This document shows positions 26,872-35,017 of a stretch of 39,840 bases of DNA, piece after piece. The notes under the pieces are model-generated. The model saw only the letters and a program-made list of their open reading frames with translations. It ran no database searches and had not been told where the DNA came from. The position numbers and the translations under genes were made by a program. The stretch covers positions 1 through 39,840 of the forward strand of contig NZ_FOSV01000032.1 of assembly GCF_900114375.1 (NCBI RefSeq). Direction: 5' to 3'. This stretch comes from Methylorubrum salsuginis (GTDB lineage Bacteria > Pseudomonadota > Alphaproteobacteria > Rhizobiales > Beijerinckiaceae). How positions within the stretch are numbered: position 1 is the first letter of the stretch; every line of letters begins with the position of its first letter.

Positions 26872-27588
26872 TCACTCCCGCGTCAGAAACCCGCCGATCG
26901 CGAGCAGCATCGCATCCCCCAGAAACGCCAAGGCGGCGGTGGCCGCCGTCCCTTGCAGCAACCCCGAAACATTTTGGTTCTGGAGGCCGGCGAGGATCGG
27001 TGTGCCCAGCGTCGAGGCGCCGGCCAGCGCCCCGACTGCCGCCACCGAGATCGACAGGATCGATGCCGTGCGCAACGTCTCGATCAGGCCGGGGGCGGCG
27101 AGCGGCAGCTCGACCTGGGTGAGGATCTGGCGGCGGGTGAGCCCGATGGCCTCGGCCGCCGCGCGGGCCTCGGGCGAGACCGCATCGAGGGCGCCGACGG
27201 TGCCGCGTAGGGTCGGCATCAGGCCGTAGGCGAGGAGCGCCAGCAGGGTCGGCGGGCCGCCGAAGCCGAGCACCGGCAGGGCGAGCGCCACGACGACGAC
27301 AGGCGGCAGGCTCTGCGCGAAGGCCGCGAGGGTATCGATGCCCGCGCGCAGGGGGGCGAAGGCCTCCCGCGTGGCCGCGATGCCGAGCCCGAGCCCGAGA
27401 GCGGCGACGATCAGGAAGCCGAGTCCGGCGAGCGCGAGATGGCTGATCGCCAGTTCCCCGAGGCGGTCCACGGCGAGCGGGCGCGATCCGCCGCCCGCGA
27501 GCAGACCGGCCACGGCCGGATGGCTCGCCGCCGCCAGCGCGAGGGCGAGGAGCAGCGGCGCCAGGGCCGAACGACACGCCGCCTTCAT
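26872..27588 (-). CDS. yehW: Osmoprotectant-type ABC permease, YehW/OpuBB-like
   Basis: A 238-residue inner-membrane permease with about five hydrophobic segments and the EAA-type loop near SPEARAAAEAIGLTRRQIL, typical of the betaine/choline/osmoprotectant (OpuB/ProW) class. Size matches YehW of E. coli (243). ATG 27588 overlaps the upstream permease stop as ATGA. In E. coli the order is yehZ-yehY-yehX-yehW; here the ATPase gene yehX is missing between this gene and the yehY-like gene. Substrate is inferred from family only. Confidence 0.83.
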   Translation of the reverse strand: MKAACRSALAPLLLALALAAASHPAVAGLLAGGGSRPLAVDRLGELAISHLALAGLGFLIVAALGLGLGIAATREAFAPLRAGIDTLAAFAQSLPPVVVVALALPVLGFGGPPTLLALLAYGLMPTLRGTVGALDAVSPEARAAAEAIGLTRRQILTQVELPLAAPGLIETLRTASILSISVAAVGALAGASTLGTPILAGLQNQNVSGLLQGTAATAALAFLGDAMLLAIGGFLTRE

Positions 27589-28742
27589 GCCGGCCAGCGG
27601 CGGCGCGCCGCCGCCTCCAGGGCCGCCAGGGCCGATTCGGCCGCGAGCGAGAGGGCGATCACCGGCAGCGCGCCGAGCAGGATCAGGTCGGGGGCGAATT
27701 GCGCCATCCCGTCGAAGACGAGGCGCCCGAGCCCGCCCGCGCCGACCAGCTGTGCCAGGGTGGCGAGCCCGAGCGCCTGAACCGCCGCGACCCGCAATCC
27801 CCCAATTAACAGGCCGGCGCCCAGGGGCAGGCGCAAGGCCGTCAGGGTCTGGCGCGGGGTCAGCCCGAGGGCGCGGGCGGCGTCCAGCGCCGCCGGATCG
27901 GGCGCGCGCAGGGCGCCTTGCAGCCCGCGCCAGAGCGGCAGCAGCAGGTAGGCGGCGATGCCGATCAGCGCCGGGCCGGCGCCGAGCGCCGACAGGCCGG
28001 CGGCGCGCAGGCCCGGCAGCAAGGCCAGCACGGCGGAGGCCGCCGCGACCAGGCCGCCGAGGAGGGCGACCGCCGGCACCACCTGAACGCCGCCGACCAG
28101 CAGATCGACCGCGCCGCGCCCGCGCCGCCAGACCCCGAGCGCCCCGGTGACGAGGCCGGCGAGGATCAGGGCGCCGCCCGACAGGGCGAGATGATCGAGG
28201 ATCGCCCGCGCCAGGCCGTCGCGCCGGGCGTGGAATTCGACTGTGAGGGAAAGGGCGTCGAGCCTCCCCGCCGCACCGAGACCGGCGGTCAGGGCGAGGA
28301 TTGCGACGGCCGCGAGCCAGCCGGGGGCGGGGAGGCGGCTCGCGCGCATCCCGAACACCATTCCGGCGCCGAGGCCGAGCCCGACGAGCCACGCCCCGGC
28401 GGCGAGCCGCGCCCGCGCCGCCGGCGGTTGCCCGGCCAGAAGCTCGGACGCGCCAGTGCCGAGGCCGACCAGCAGCAGGGCGAGGCCACCGGCGCAGGCG
28501 AGGAGGCCGAGCCCCGCGCCGACCCGCCCCCGGGCCGACGCGACCAGCGCGGGACCGGTCGCGGCCAGCGCCAGCAGCGGCCACAGCCAGGGCCCGAGAA
28601 CGGCGGCGGAGATCGGCGCGCCGGTGACGAGACGGTTCGGCGCGAGATGCAGCAGCGGCAGGCTCGCCAGCACCAGCGGCAGGACGAGCGCCGCCGCGAG
28701 CCGGGGGAGGGCGGCCCGCGCCCCCGAGACCGCCATCGTCAT
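27585..28742 (-). CDS. yehY: Osmoprotectant-type ABC permease, YehY-like
   Basis: A 385-residue permease, the same length as E. coli YehY. It has an N-terminal block of extra membrane segments (about 10-180) followed by the standard transport domain (about 190-385) with the EAA-like loop near DPAALDAARALGLTPRQTL. ATG 28742 overlaps the binding-protein stop as ATGA. Together with the YehW-like permease it would form the channel half of an importer for betaine-like compounds. The very Ala/Leu/Gly-rich composition is in keeping with the high-GC host. Confidence 0.85.
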   Translation of the reverse strand: MTMAVSGARAALPRLAAALVLPLVLASLPLLHLAPNRLVTGAPISAAVLGPWLWPLLALAATGPALVASARGRVGAGLGLLACAGGLALLLVGLGTGASELLAGQPPAARARLAAGAWLVGLGLGAGMVFGMRASRLPAPGWLAAVAILALTAGLGAAGRLDALSLTVEFHARRDGLARAILDHLALSGGALILAGLVTGALGVWRRGRGAVDLLVGGVQVVPAVALLGGLVAAASAVLALLPGLRAAGLSALGAGPALIGIAAYLLLPLWRGLQGALRAPDPAALDAARALGLTPRQTLTALRLPLGAGLLIGGLRVAAVQALGLATLAQLVGAGGLGRLVFDGMAQFAPDLILLGALPVIALSLAAESALAALEAAARRRWPA

Positions 28743-29716
28743 CGCGCCGCGGCCCGCGGCCCGAGCCATGCGGCGGCCACCGCCTCGGCGGTGCGGCCCT
28801 CGACGGCGACCTCGGCGTTGAGGCGGCGCAGGGTCGCGGCGTCGAGGGCGGCGAAGAGCGGATCGAGGGCCGCCGGAATCGCCGGGTGCCGCTCCAGGAT
28901 CGACGCCCGGATCACCGGGGCCGGCTCGTAGACGATCTGGGCGCGCTGCGGATCGCTCATCACGACGAGGTCGAGGGCGGACAGCGCCCCGTCGGTGCCG
29001 TAGACCATGCCGGCATTGATTCCGCTGATGTTTTCCGCCGCCGCCCGCGCCGTCACCGCGGTGTCGCCGCTGGGCAGGCTGACGATGCGGGCGCTCGGCA
29101 AGCGGAAGCCGTAGGCCGCCTCGAAGGCCGGAAGCGCGGCGGGGCTCTCGACGAACTCGGTCGAGGCGGCGAGCCGGATGCGGTCGGCGCGCACCGCGCG
29201 GGCGAAATCCGCCATGCTGGCCAGAGCCTCCGCACGGGCCAGAGCCCCGTTCACGGCGATGCACCACGTGTTGTCGGCCGGCGCCCGCCCGAGCCAGACG
29301 AGCCCGCGCGCGCCGTCCAGGCGCCGGGCCGCGGCGTAGGCCGTCTCGCCCGCCTTCCAGGCCGGGTCCGTCTCGGTGCCGGAGAAGAAGGCCACGTTGC
29401 CGGTATATTCGGGATAGAGGTCGAGTTCGCCCGACAGCAGCGCCGAGCGTACGATCAGCGTCGGCCCGAGGCCGAGGCGCCGCGCGACGGGAAGTCCCAT
29501 CCCTTCGAGCACGCCGGCGATCAGGTGGCCGAGGATCGCCCCCTCGGTGTCGCTCTTCGACCCGATCACGAGCGGGCGCGCATCCGCCGCACCCGCCCCA
29601 CGGGGCAGCGACGCGGCGAGGCCGGCGGCGCCCGCGCCGACGATCAGGGCGCGGCGGCGGAGGCCGGGGACGGCCTTCGGGCAACAGGGACGGAGAAATG
29701 TATCTCGGACTAACAT
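28739..29716 (-). CDS. yehZ: Osmoprotectant-type substrate-binding protein, YehZ/OpuBC-like
   Basis: A 325-residue periplasmic protein of the OpuAC/ProX family. The N-terminus has a twin-arginine-like or Sec signal (LRRRALIVGAGAAGLAASLP), then the mature start RPLVIGSKSDTEG. LYPEYTGN and PADNTWCIAVN are family features of the ligand cleft. It is the first gene of a Z-Y-W operon. ATG 29716 begins in an AT-richer segment. Betaine or related quaternary amines are the family's usual ligands, and the exact one is unknown. Confidence 0.87.
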   Translation of the reverse strand: MLVRDTFLRPCCPKAVPGLRRRALIVGAGAAGLAASLPRGAGAADARPLVIGSKSDTEGAILGHLIAGVLEGMGLPVARRLGLGPTLIVRSALLSGELDLYPEYTGNVAFFSGTETDPAWKAGETAYAAARRLDGARGLVWLGRAPADNTWCIAVNGALARAEALASMADFARAVRADRIRLAASTEFVESPAALPAFEAAYGFRLPSARIVSLPSGDTAVTARAAAENISGINAGMVYGTDGALSALDLVVMSDPQRAQIVYEPAPVIRASILERHPAIPAALDPLFAALDAATLRRLNAEVAVEGRTAEAVAAAWLGPRAAAR

Positions 29717-29929
29717 CGCGGCGTTCACGATAGCATGCACGACCGGTCGGCGGTGCTTGACACGTCCGTCTTTCCAAGCGACCCCTGCCCTGAGCCGGGG
29801 CGGGAGCCGGATGGGGGACGGGCCGCGCCGAGCGGCGGGTGTCGCCTTGCCGCAATCGTCTGACGGATGCGATCGGAGCGGCCTCGGGCCGTCCGCAGCG
29901 AAAACGGATCTGAGGGAAGACGACCCGGC

Positions 29930-30319
29930 GTGAGTGTGGATTCGAACGAGGATCGTCTGACGGGCGCCCGCGTGCTCGTGGTGGAGGACGAGGCCGCCAT
30001 CTCGATGCTGCTCGAGGACATGCTCCTCGATTTCGGCTGCGAGATCGTCGGCCCGGCCGCGCGGCTCGCAACCGCCCTGGAGATGGCGCGCGGGGAGGAT
30101 TTCACCGTCGCCATCCTCGACGTGAACGTGGCGGGCGAGCCGATCTACCCGGTCGCCGAGGCCATCGCCGAGCGCAACCTGCCGATCGTGTTCTCCACGG
30201 GCTACGGCGGCGCGGGCATCCGCGAGCCGTTCCGCGACCGTCCGGTGGTGCAGAAGCCCTTCAGCCAGGCCGATCTCAAGCGCACCCTGATCTCGGCGAT
30301 CGTCGCCGCCCAGGGCTGA
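29930..30319 (+). CDS. Single-domain response regulator
   Basis: A 129-residue CheY-like receiver without an output domain. The phosphoacceptor Asp64 lies in AILDVNVAGEP, the acidic pair is in VVEDE (Glu19, Asp20), the conserved Thr90 is in VFSTGY and Lys109 in VQKPF. All key residues are intact. It probably acts by protein-protein contact in a phosphorelay; no histidine kinase is adjacent. GTG 29930 is chosen with GAGGGAAG upstream; a GTG at 29936 is an alternative. Confidence 0.88.
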   Translation: MSVDSNEDRLTGARVLVVEDEAAISMLLEDMLLDFGCEIVGPAARLATALEMARGEDFTVAILDVNVAGEPIYPVAEAIAERNLPIVFSTGYGGAGIREPFRDRPVVQKPFSQADLKRTLISAIVAAQG

Positions 30320-30335
30320 TCGCCGCGGCATCGTC

Positions 30336-30353
30336 CCGGATCCGCCGATCCGG
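30336..30353. terminator. Hairpin between convergent receiver and SDR genes
   Basis: CCGGATC (30336-30342) and GATCCGG (30347-30353) form a perfect 7-bp stem with a CGCC loop. It sits between the convergent stops of the response regulator and SDR genes. No T run follows, so function is uncertain. Confidence 0.4.
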
Positions 30354-30381
30354 AACGGTGCCTTCCGGGCAAGCGGGCCTG

Positions 30382-31395
30382 CTACGGCAGCCCGTTGCCC
30401 CCCGCCGCGCCGTAGACCTGGCCGGTGGCGTAGCTGCCGTCGGAGGCGGCGAGCTGGACGTAGATGCCGGCGAGCTCCACCGGCTGGCCGGGGCGGCCGA
30501 ACGGCGTCGTCGCGCCGAACGTCTCCAGCTTCTCCATCGAGGCCCCGCCCGAGACCTGCAGCGGCGTCCAGATCGGGCCCGGCGCCACGCCGTTGACCCG
30601 GATCCCCTTCTTGGCGAGCTGTTTGCCGAGCGAGCGCACGAAGTTCGTCGTCGCCGCCTTGGTCTGCGCGTAGTCGTAGAGGTCGGGCGTCGGGTCGGTC
30701 GCCTGCTCCGAGGTGGTGGCGATGATCGCCGAGCCCGGCTTCAGGTGCGGCAGCGCCGCCTTGATGATCCAGAACGGCGCGTAGACGTTCGTCTTCATCG
30801 TCCAGTCGAACTGCTCGCTGGAGATGTCGAGGATCGAATCGTGCGCCTGTTGGCGGGCCGCGTTGCTCACCAGAAGGTCGAGACCGCCGAGTTCCCGCAC
30901 CGCCCGCTCGACCAGATCGCGGCAGAAGGCTTCGTCCCGCAGGTCGCCGGGAATCGCCACGCCCGTCCGGCCCGCCGCCTTGATGATCGCGATCACCTCG
31001 CGGGCATCCGGCTCCTCGTCCGGGTGATAGTTGATGGCGACATCCGCGCCCTCGCGGGCGAAGGCGATGGCCGCCGCCCGGCCCATGCCGGAATCGCCGC
31101 CGGTGATCAGCGCCTTTCGCCCGGCGAGCCGGCCCGATCCGCGATAGCTCGTCTCGCCGTGGTCGGGCTTCGGCTCCATGCGGCCGGCCAGCCCCGGCCA
31201 GGGCTGCGACTGCCGCTTGAACGGCGGCTTGGGATATTTACCGATCGGGTCGGTCAGCGCCGGGCCTGCGGGCTCCTGCGCCGCCGCGGTGCCGGCGGCT
31301 GCGACCGATCCGCTTGCCGCGAGGGCGAGGCCGCCGACGCCTCCCACGAGCTGGCGGCGAGAGAGCGGATTGCGCGGGGTGTCCTCGGTGGCCAT
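30382..31395 (-). CDS. Tat-exported SDR-family oxidoreductase
   Basis: A 337-residue classical short-chain dehydrogenase with a twin-arginine signal at the N-terminus (SRRQLVGGVGGLALAASG, residues 12-29). The Rossmann motif is TGGDSGMGRA, catalytic Ser is in ATTSEQA and the catalytic pair is in YDYAQTKAA. Its C-terminal half matches the YhdF/YdaD-type glucose/general-stress SDRs (KKGIRVNGVAPGPIWTPLQ). The Tat signal implies folding with NAD(P) in the cytoplasm before export, an oddity seen in a subset of this family. The substrate is unknown. It lies 129 bp downstream of the cytochrome cL gene in the same direction with a strong hairpin between. Confidence 0.88.
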   Translation of the reverse strand: MATEDTPRNPLSRRQLVGGVGGLALAASGSVAAAGTAAAQEPAGPALTDPIGKYPKPPFKRQSQPWPGLAGRMEPKPDHGETSYRGSGRLAGRKALITGGDSGMGRAAAIAFAREGADVAINYHPDEEPDAREVIAIIKAAGRTGVAIPGDLRDEAFCRDLVERAVRELGGLDLLVSNAARQQAHDSILDISSEQFDWTMKTNVYAPFWIIKAALPHLKPGSAIIATTSEQATDPTPDLYDYAQTKAATTNFVRSLGKQLAKKGIRVNGVAPGPIWTPLQVSGGASMEKLETFGATTPFGRPGQPVELAGIYVQLAASDGSYATGQVYGAAGGNGLP

Positions 31396-31481
31396 GGCGG
31401 CTCCTCTATGCGAGCCGGAGGAACCACGGGCGCGGGCCGTCGTTGCGGGGCGCGCTGTCGCAGGACGGTGACGCGCGGCAC

Positions 31482-31515
31482 CGCCGTCCGGCCGCCGAGC
31501 AGCGACCGGACGGCG
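31482..31515. terminator. 10-bp-stem hairpin downstream of the cytochrome cL gene
   Basis: CGCCGTCCGG (31482-31491) and CCGGACGGCG (31506-31515) form a perfect stem with a 14-base loop, 9 bp past the cL stop on the minus strand. It probably ends cL transcription. No T run is visible. Confidence 0.5.
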
Positions 31516-31524
31516 CCCCCGAGA

Positions 31525-32118
31525 TCAGTCCTTCAGGGGCGGGCATTGTCCCTTGGCGTCCGCCGGCATGGTCTCGCCGGACTTGTAGGGCGTGTAGGCC
31601 TTCTTCTGCGCATCGTTCAGCCAGGCGGCGTCCTGCACCGGCCCGGTATAGAGGTGCCGGATCCAGGCGATGACCTGCAGGATCTCGTCGGGGTTCAGAT
31701 CCTCGTTATGCGGCCCCATCATGCCGTTGGCGCCGCCCCAGATCGTCGAGAACAGGCCGACATCGCTCGTGTTCAGCGGGTAGGTCCAGTAATTGTCGTT
31801 GAGTCCCGGCCCGACCTTGCCCTCGGCATTGTGGCCGTGGCAGCCGGAGCACGAGGTCAGGAACAGGCTCTCGCCGTTGCGCAGGCACGACTTGTCGTCG
31901 ATGTAGATGTTCTTGCCCGTTTCCAAGAACGTCTTCACCGCCTGGGTGTCGCGTCCGCCGGGCTTGCCTTCGGCGGTGCTCATGGCCTCACCGGTGATCG
32001 TGTTGCGCAGCACGATCCCGCTCTGCGGCGCGGACGCCGGCTGCGCGTCGGCGGCCGAGGTGAACCAGGTGAGGGCAAGGATAGCCGCGGCGAGGCACGG
32101 GGTTCGATTGAGTGTCAT
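31525..32118 (-). CDS. Cytochrome cL (MxaG/XoxG-type) c-type cytochrome
   Basis: A 197-residue periplasmic cytochrome with a signal peptide (about 1-25, ending SAADA). One haem site is CSGCH at 90-94, with a probable axial Met in GGANGMMGPHNED (133-134). GPGLNDNYWTYPLNTSDVG and IAWIRHLYTGPVQDAAWL are characteristic of cytochrome cL, the electron acceptor of PQQ methanol dehydrogenases (MxaF or XoxF). No dehydrogenase gene is adjacent, so it is an orphan paralogue; MxaG and XoxG normally sit beside their enzymes. The upstream minus-strand region is AT-rich with AAGGAA before ATG 32118. I cannot assign it to MxaG or XoxG. Confidence 0.85.
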   Translation of the reverse strand: MTLNRTPCLAAAILALTWFTSAADAQPASAPQSGIVLRNTITGEAMSTAEGKPGGRDTQAVKTFLETGKNIYIDDKSCLRNGESLFLTSCSGCHGHNAEGKVGPGLNDNYWTYPLNTSDVGLFSTIWGGANGMMGPHNEDLNPDEILQVIAWIRHLYTGPVQDAAWLNDAQKKAYTPYKSGETMPADAKGQCPPLKD

Positions 32119-32345
32119 GAGACTCTTCGTTTCCTTATGAGAATTTTATTTGTAATGCGCGCAAGAAAAACAATAGTTTTACTGGATTAAATGGCAAGGG
32201 CATTCGTAGCCATCGACCTGCCCGCCGGACGGCGAGGGCGATCCCGACCCGGCCAGGACGGTTGCAACGGACGGTCTTTGCCTGTATCCGCGACCCTGCG
32301 CCCTTGAGACACCCTTGGAGGCACGGGCGCGCTGGGGATCGGTCG
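32119..32345. promoter_or_regulatory. AT-rich divergent promoter region of cL and rplY
   Basis: The first 80 bp (32119-32200) are much more AT-rich than the surroundings and lie directly upstream of the cL gene on the minus strand, so a strong or regulated promoter is likely there. No confident -35/-10 pair was identified. The remainder leads to the rplY leader. Confidence 0.4.
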
Positions 32346-32377
32346 GGCCGTCCGCTTCGGGCGGCCTTTGTCGTTTT
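32346..32377 (+). terminator. Terminator-like hairpin in the rplY leader
   Basis: GGCCGTCC (32346-32353) pairs with GGGCGGCC (32359-32366), including one G-U pair, around loop GCTTC, followed by TTTGTCGTTTTC. It looks like an intrinsic terminator but lies 34 bases upstream of the rplY ATG, with no plus-strand gene to end. It may be an attenuator of rplY or a relic of an earlier neighbour. Confidence 0.55.
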
Positions 32378-32411
32378 CTCCGGCTCCAATTTTCTGTTGA
32401 AGGATCACGCC

Positions 32412-33110
32412 ATGAGCGCATCGAAGTCGCTTGAGGCCGTGGCACGCGACCGGGTCGGCAAGGGGGCCGCCCGGGCCGTTCGTCGCCAGGGCCAGATTCC
32501 CGCCGTCATCTACGGCGGCAACCAGGCTCCGCAGGCCATCGCCATCGAACTCATCCGCACCCGCACGCTGATCTACGCCGGCGGCTTCAAGACCACGCTG
32601 TTCGACATCAAGGTCGGCGGCAAGAACGTCCGCGCGATCCCGCGCGACTACCAGCTCGACCCGGTCTCCGGCGTGCCGCTGCATGTCGACTTCCTGCGCG
32701 TCGTCGCCGGCCAGACCGTGACGGTCGACGTGCCCGTGCACTTCCTCAACGAGGAGGCCGCGCCCGGCATCAAGCAGAACGGCGGCACGCTCAACGTGGC
32801 GCAGCACACGCTCTCGATCGAGGTCGCCCCCGACCAGATCCCCGAGGCGATCGAGGTGGACCTGACCGGCCGCGAGATCGGCGACGCGATCCACGTCTCC
32901 GACATCAAGATCCCGGCTGGCACCTATACCGGCGAGCCGACCGACGCCGTCGCCAACATCGTCCCGCCGACGGTGCTCGGCGCCGAGGTCGAGGCCGAGG
33001 AGGCCGCGATCGCCGAGGCGCAGTCCGCCGAGGCGGCCGAGGAGAAGGCCGAAGCCGAGGCGGCCGAGGGCGAGTCCGACGAGAAGTCCGAGGATTCGGA
33101 CAAGGCGTGA
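32412..33110 (+). CDS. rplY: 50S ribosomal protein L25/general stress protein Ctc
   Basis: A 232-residue long-form bL25. Residues 1-95 are the 5S rRNA-binding L25 domain (AVRRQGQIPAVIYGG), 100-190 the CTC beta domain (TVTVDVPVHFLNEEAAPG), and 195-232 an Ala/Glu-rich acidic tail typical of Alphaproteobacteria. It binds 5S rRNA in the large subunit. AAGGA lies before ATG 32412. The frame is open upstream to 32262 but this is non-coding leader. A strong terminator follows, and pth and ychF follow in the usual order. Confidence 0.95.
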   Translation: MSASKSLEAVARDRVGKGAARAVRRQGQIPAVIYGGNQAPQAIAIELIRTRTLIYAGGFKTTLFDIKVGGKNVRAIPRDYQLDPVSGVPLHVDFLRVVAGQTVTVDVPVHFLNEEAAPGIKQNGGTLNVAQHTLSIEVAPDQIPEAIEVDLTGREIGDAIHVSDIKIPAGTYTGEPTDAVANIVPPTVLGAEVEAEEAAIAEAQSAEAAEEKAEAEAAEGESDEKSEDSDKA

Positions 33111-33151
33111 TCCGGTCCGGGCGCCGTTGCGCGCCCGGTCGATCGAACACG

Positions 33152-33181
33152 ATGCCCCGGCCGCCCGGCCGGGGCATTTTC
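33152..33181 (+). terminator. Intrinsic terminator after rplY
   Basis: ATGCCCCGGCC (33152-33162) and GGCCGGGGCAT (33167-33177) form a perfect 11-bp stem with loop GCCC, followed by TTTC. It lies between rplY and pth. Confidence 0.85.
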
Positions 33182-33200
33182 ATGTGGAGCGGGGCATCGC

Positions 33201-33833
33201 ATGCGGCTCATCGTCGGCTTAGGGAATCCCGGCCCGCGCTACGCGCGCAACCGCCACAATATCGGCTTCCTGGCGATCGACGAGATCGCCCGCGTCCACC
33301 GCGCCGCCCCGTTCCGCCGCCGCTTCCAGGGCGAGGCCGCCGAGGTCGTGCTCGGCTCCGAGCGCGCCATCCTCCTGAAGCCGCAGACCTTCATGAACGA
33401 ATCCGGCCGCTCGGTCGGCGAGGCGCAGCGCTTCTTCAAGATCGCGCTCGCCGACGTGATCGTGCTGCACGACGAACTCGATCTGGCGCCCGCCAAGCTG
33501 CGGGTGAAGCTCGGCGGCGGGAATGCCGGCCATAACGGCCTGCGCTCGATCACCGCCCAATGCGGCAACGACTATCGCCGGGTCCGCCTCGGCATCGGGC
33601 ATCCCGGCGACAAGGCGCTCGTGCACGCCTACGTGCTGAACGACTTCGCCAAGTCGGAGGAGCCCTGGGTCGAGGATCTGTGCCGGGCGGTGGCCGACCA
33701 CGCCGCCGTGATGGCCGCGGGCGAGGATGCGAGCTTCCAGAACAAGGTCCACCTCGCCATGGCCGGTCGCGGCTGGGACACGGTGAAGACGCCGGCGGAA
33801 GCCGGGAAGGCGAAAGCGCGCGACGCGAATTGA
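33201..33833 (+). CDS. pth: Peptidyl-tRNA hydrolase
   Basis: A 210-residue Pth that releases peptides from tRNA dropped by stalled ribosomes. Asn and catalytic His are in GLGNPGPRYARNRHNIGF, the catalytic-site Asp is in LHDELDLAP, and GGGNAGHNGLRSI is conserved. GGAG precedes ATG 33201. The rplY-pth-ychF order is common in Alphaproteobacteria. The C-terminal Lys/Ala-rich tail is slightly longer than in E. coli. Confidence 0.96.
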   Translation: MRLIVGLGNPGPRYARNRHNIGFLAIDEIARVHRAAPFRRRFQGEAAEVVLGSERAILLKPQTFMNESGRSVGEAQRFFKIALADVIVLHDELDLAPAKLRVKLGGGNAGHNGLRSITAQCGNDYRRVRLGIGHPGDKALVHAYVLNDFAKSEEPWVEDLCRAVADHAAVMAAGEDASFQNKVHLAMAGRGWDTVKTPAEAGKAKARDAN

Positions 33834-33912
33834 CACGGCGACGCCGGAATCCGATGGAGCCCGCAACCGGGCGCGGCTCCCGACCGATCAGCTTAGACTC
33901 GTAGGACCAGCC

Positions 33913-35010
33913 ATGGGCTTCAAATGCGGCATCGTCGGCCTGCCGAACGTCGGCAAGTCGACCCTCTTCAACGCGCTGACCCAGACGGCGGCGGCGCAGG
34001 CCGCCAATTATCCGTTCTGCACCATCGAGCCGAATGTCGGTGAGGTGGCGGTGCCCGATCCGCGCCTCGACGCGCTCGCCAAGATCGCCACTTCGAAGGA
34101 GATCATCCCGACGCGGCTGACCTTCGTGGACATCGCCGGCCTCGTGCGCGGCGCCTCCAAGGGCGAGGGGCTCGGCAACCAGTTCCTGGCCAACATCCGC
34201 GAGGTCGATGCCATCGCCCACGTGGTGCGCTGTTTTGAGGACGGCGACGTGACCCATGTCGAGGGCAAGGTCGATCCCATCGCCGACATCGAGACCATCG
34301 AGACCGAGCTGATGCTGGCCGATCTCGACAGCCTGGAAAAGCGCGTCGTCGCCCTGGAGAAGCGCGCCAAGGGCTCCGACAAGGAGGCCAAGGAGTTTTT
34401 GGACCTCGTCAACCGGGCGCTGCCGCTGCTGCGCGACGGCAAGCCCGCCCGCCTCGTCGAGCGCAAGGCCGACGAGGAGCGGCTGTTTCAGCAACTCGGC
34501 CTGATGACGGCCAAACCCGTCCTCTACGTCTGCAACGTGGACGAGGGCGATGCCGACAAGGGCAACGCCCATTCTCAAGCCGTGTTCGACCGGGCCAAGG
34601 CCGAGGGCGCGGTGGCGGTCGTGGTCTCGGCCAAGATCGAGAGCGAGATCGCGGTGATGCCCCTGGCCGACCAGGGCGAGTTTTTGGAGGCGGTCGGCCT
34701 GACCGAGCCCGGCCTCAACCGGGTGATCCGCGCCGGCTACGACCTGCTCGGCCTCGTCACCTACTTCACCGTCGGCCCGAAGGAGGCCCGCGCCTGGACG
34801 ATCACCAAGGGCACGCGGGCGCCGGCCGCCGCGGGCGTGATCCACACCGACTTCGAGAAGGGTTTCATCCGCGCCGAGACCATCGCCTACAAGGACTACA
34901 CCACCCTCAACGGTGAGTCGGGCGCGCGCGATGCCGGCAAGCTGCGGCTGGAAGGCAAGGACTACGTCGTGCAGGACGGCGACGTGCTGCATTTCCGCTT
35001 CGCCAACTGA
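33913..35010 (+). CDS. ychF: Redox-regulated ATPase YchF
   Basis: A 365-residue Obg-family P-loop protein, the usual YchF length. G1 GLPNVGKST, switch/G3 DIAGLVRGASKGEGLGNQF, the altered G4 motif NVDE (favouring ATP over GTP), and a C-terminal TGS domain (TYFTVGPKEARAWTI onward) are seen. It binds ribosomes and has been tied to oxidative-stress responses. AGGA precedes ATG 33913. Nfi follows after about 7 bp, so the two are probably cotranscribed. Confidence 0.96.
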   Translation: MGFKCGIVGLPNVGKSTLFNALTQTAAAQAANYPFCTIEPNVGEVAVPDPRLDALAKIATSKEIIPTRLTFVDIAGLVRGASKGEGLGNQFLANIREVDAIAHVVRCFEDGDVTHVEGKVDPIADIETIETELMLADLDSLEKRVVALEKRAKGSDKEAKEFLDLVNRALPLLRDGKPARLVERKADEERLFQQLGLMTAKPVLYVCNVDEGDADKGNAHSQAVFDRAKAEGAVAVVVSAKIESEIAVMPLADQGEFLEAVGLTEPGLNRVIRAGYDLLGLVTYFTVGPKEARAWTITKGTRAPAAAGVIHTDFEKGFIRAETIAYKDYTTLNGESGARDAGKLRLEGKDYVVQDGDVLHFRFAN

Positions 35011-35017
35011 TCCCGGC

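Noticed and set aside
31420..31444. GGAAC-N16-CGTT, a perfect match to the general-stress EcfG promoter
   Set aside because: It is on the plus strand, pointing away from the SDR gene and antisense to the cytochrome cL gene, so it serves no visible gene. Chance match is likely.
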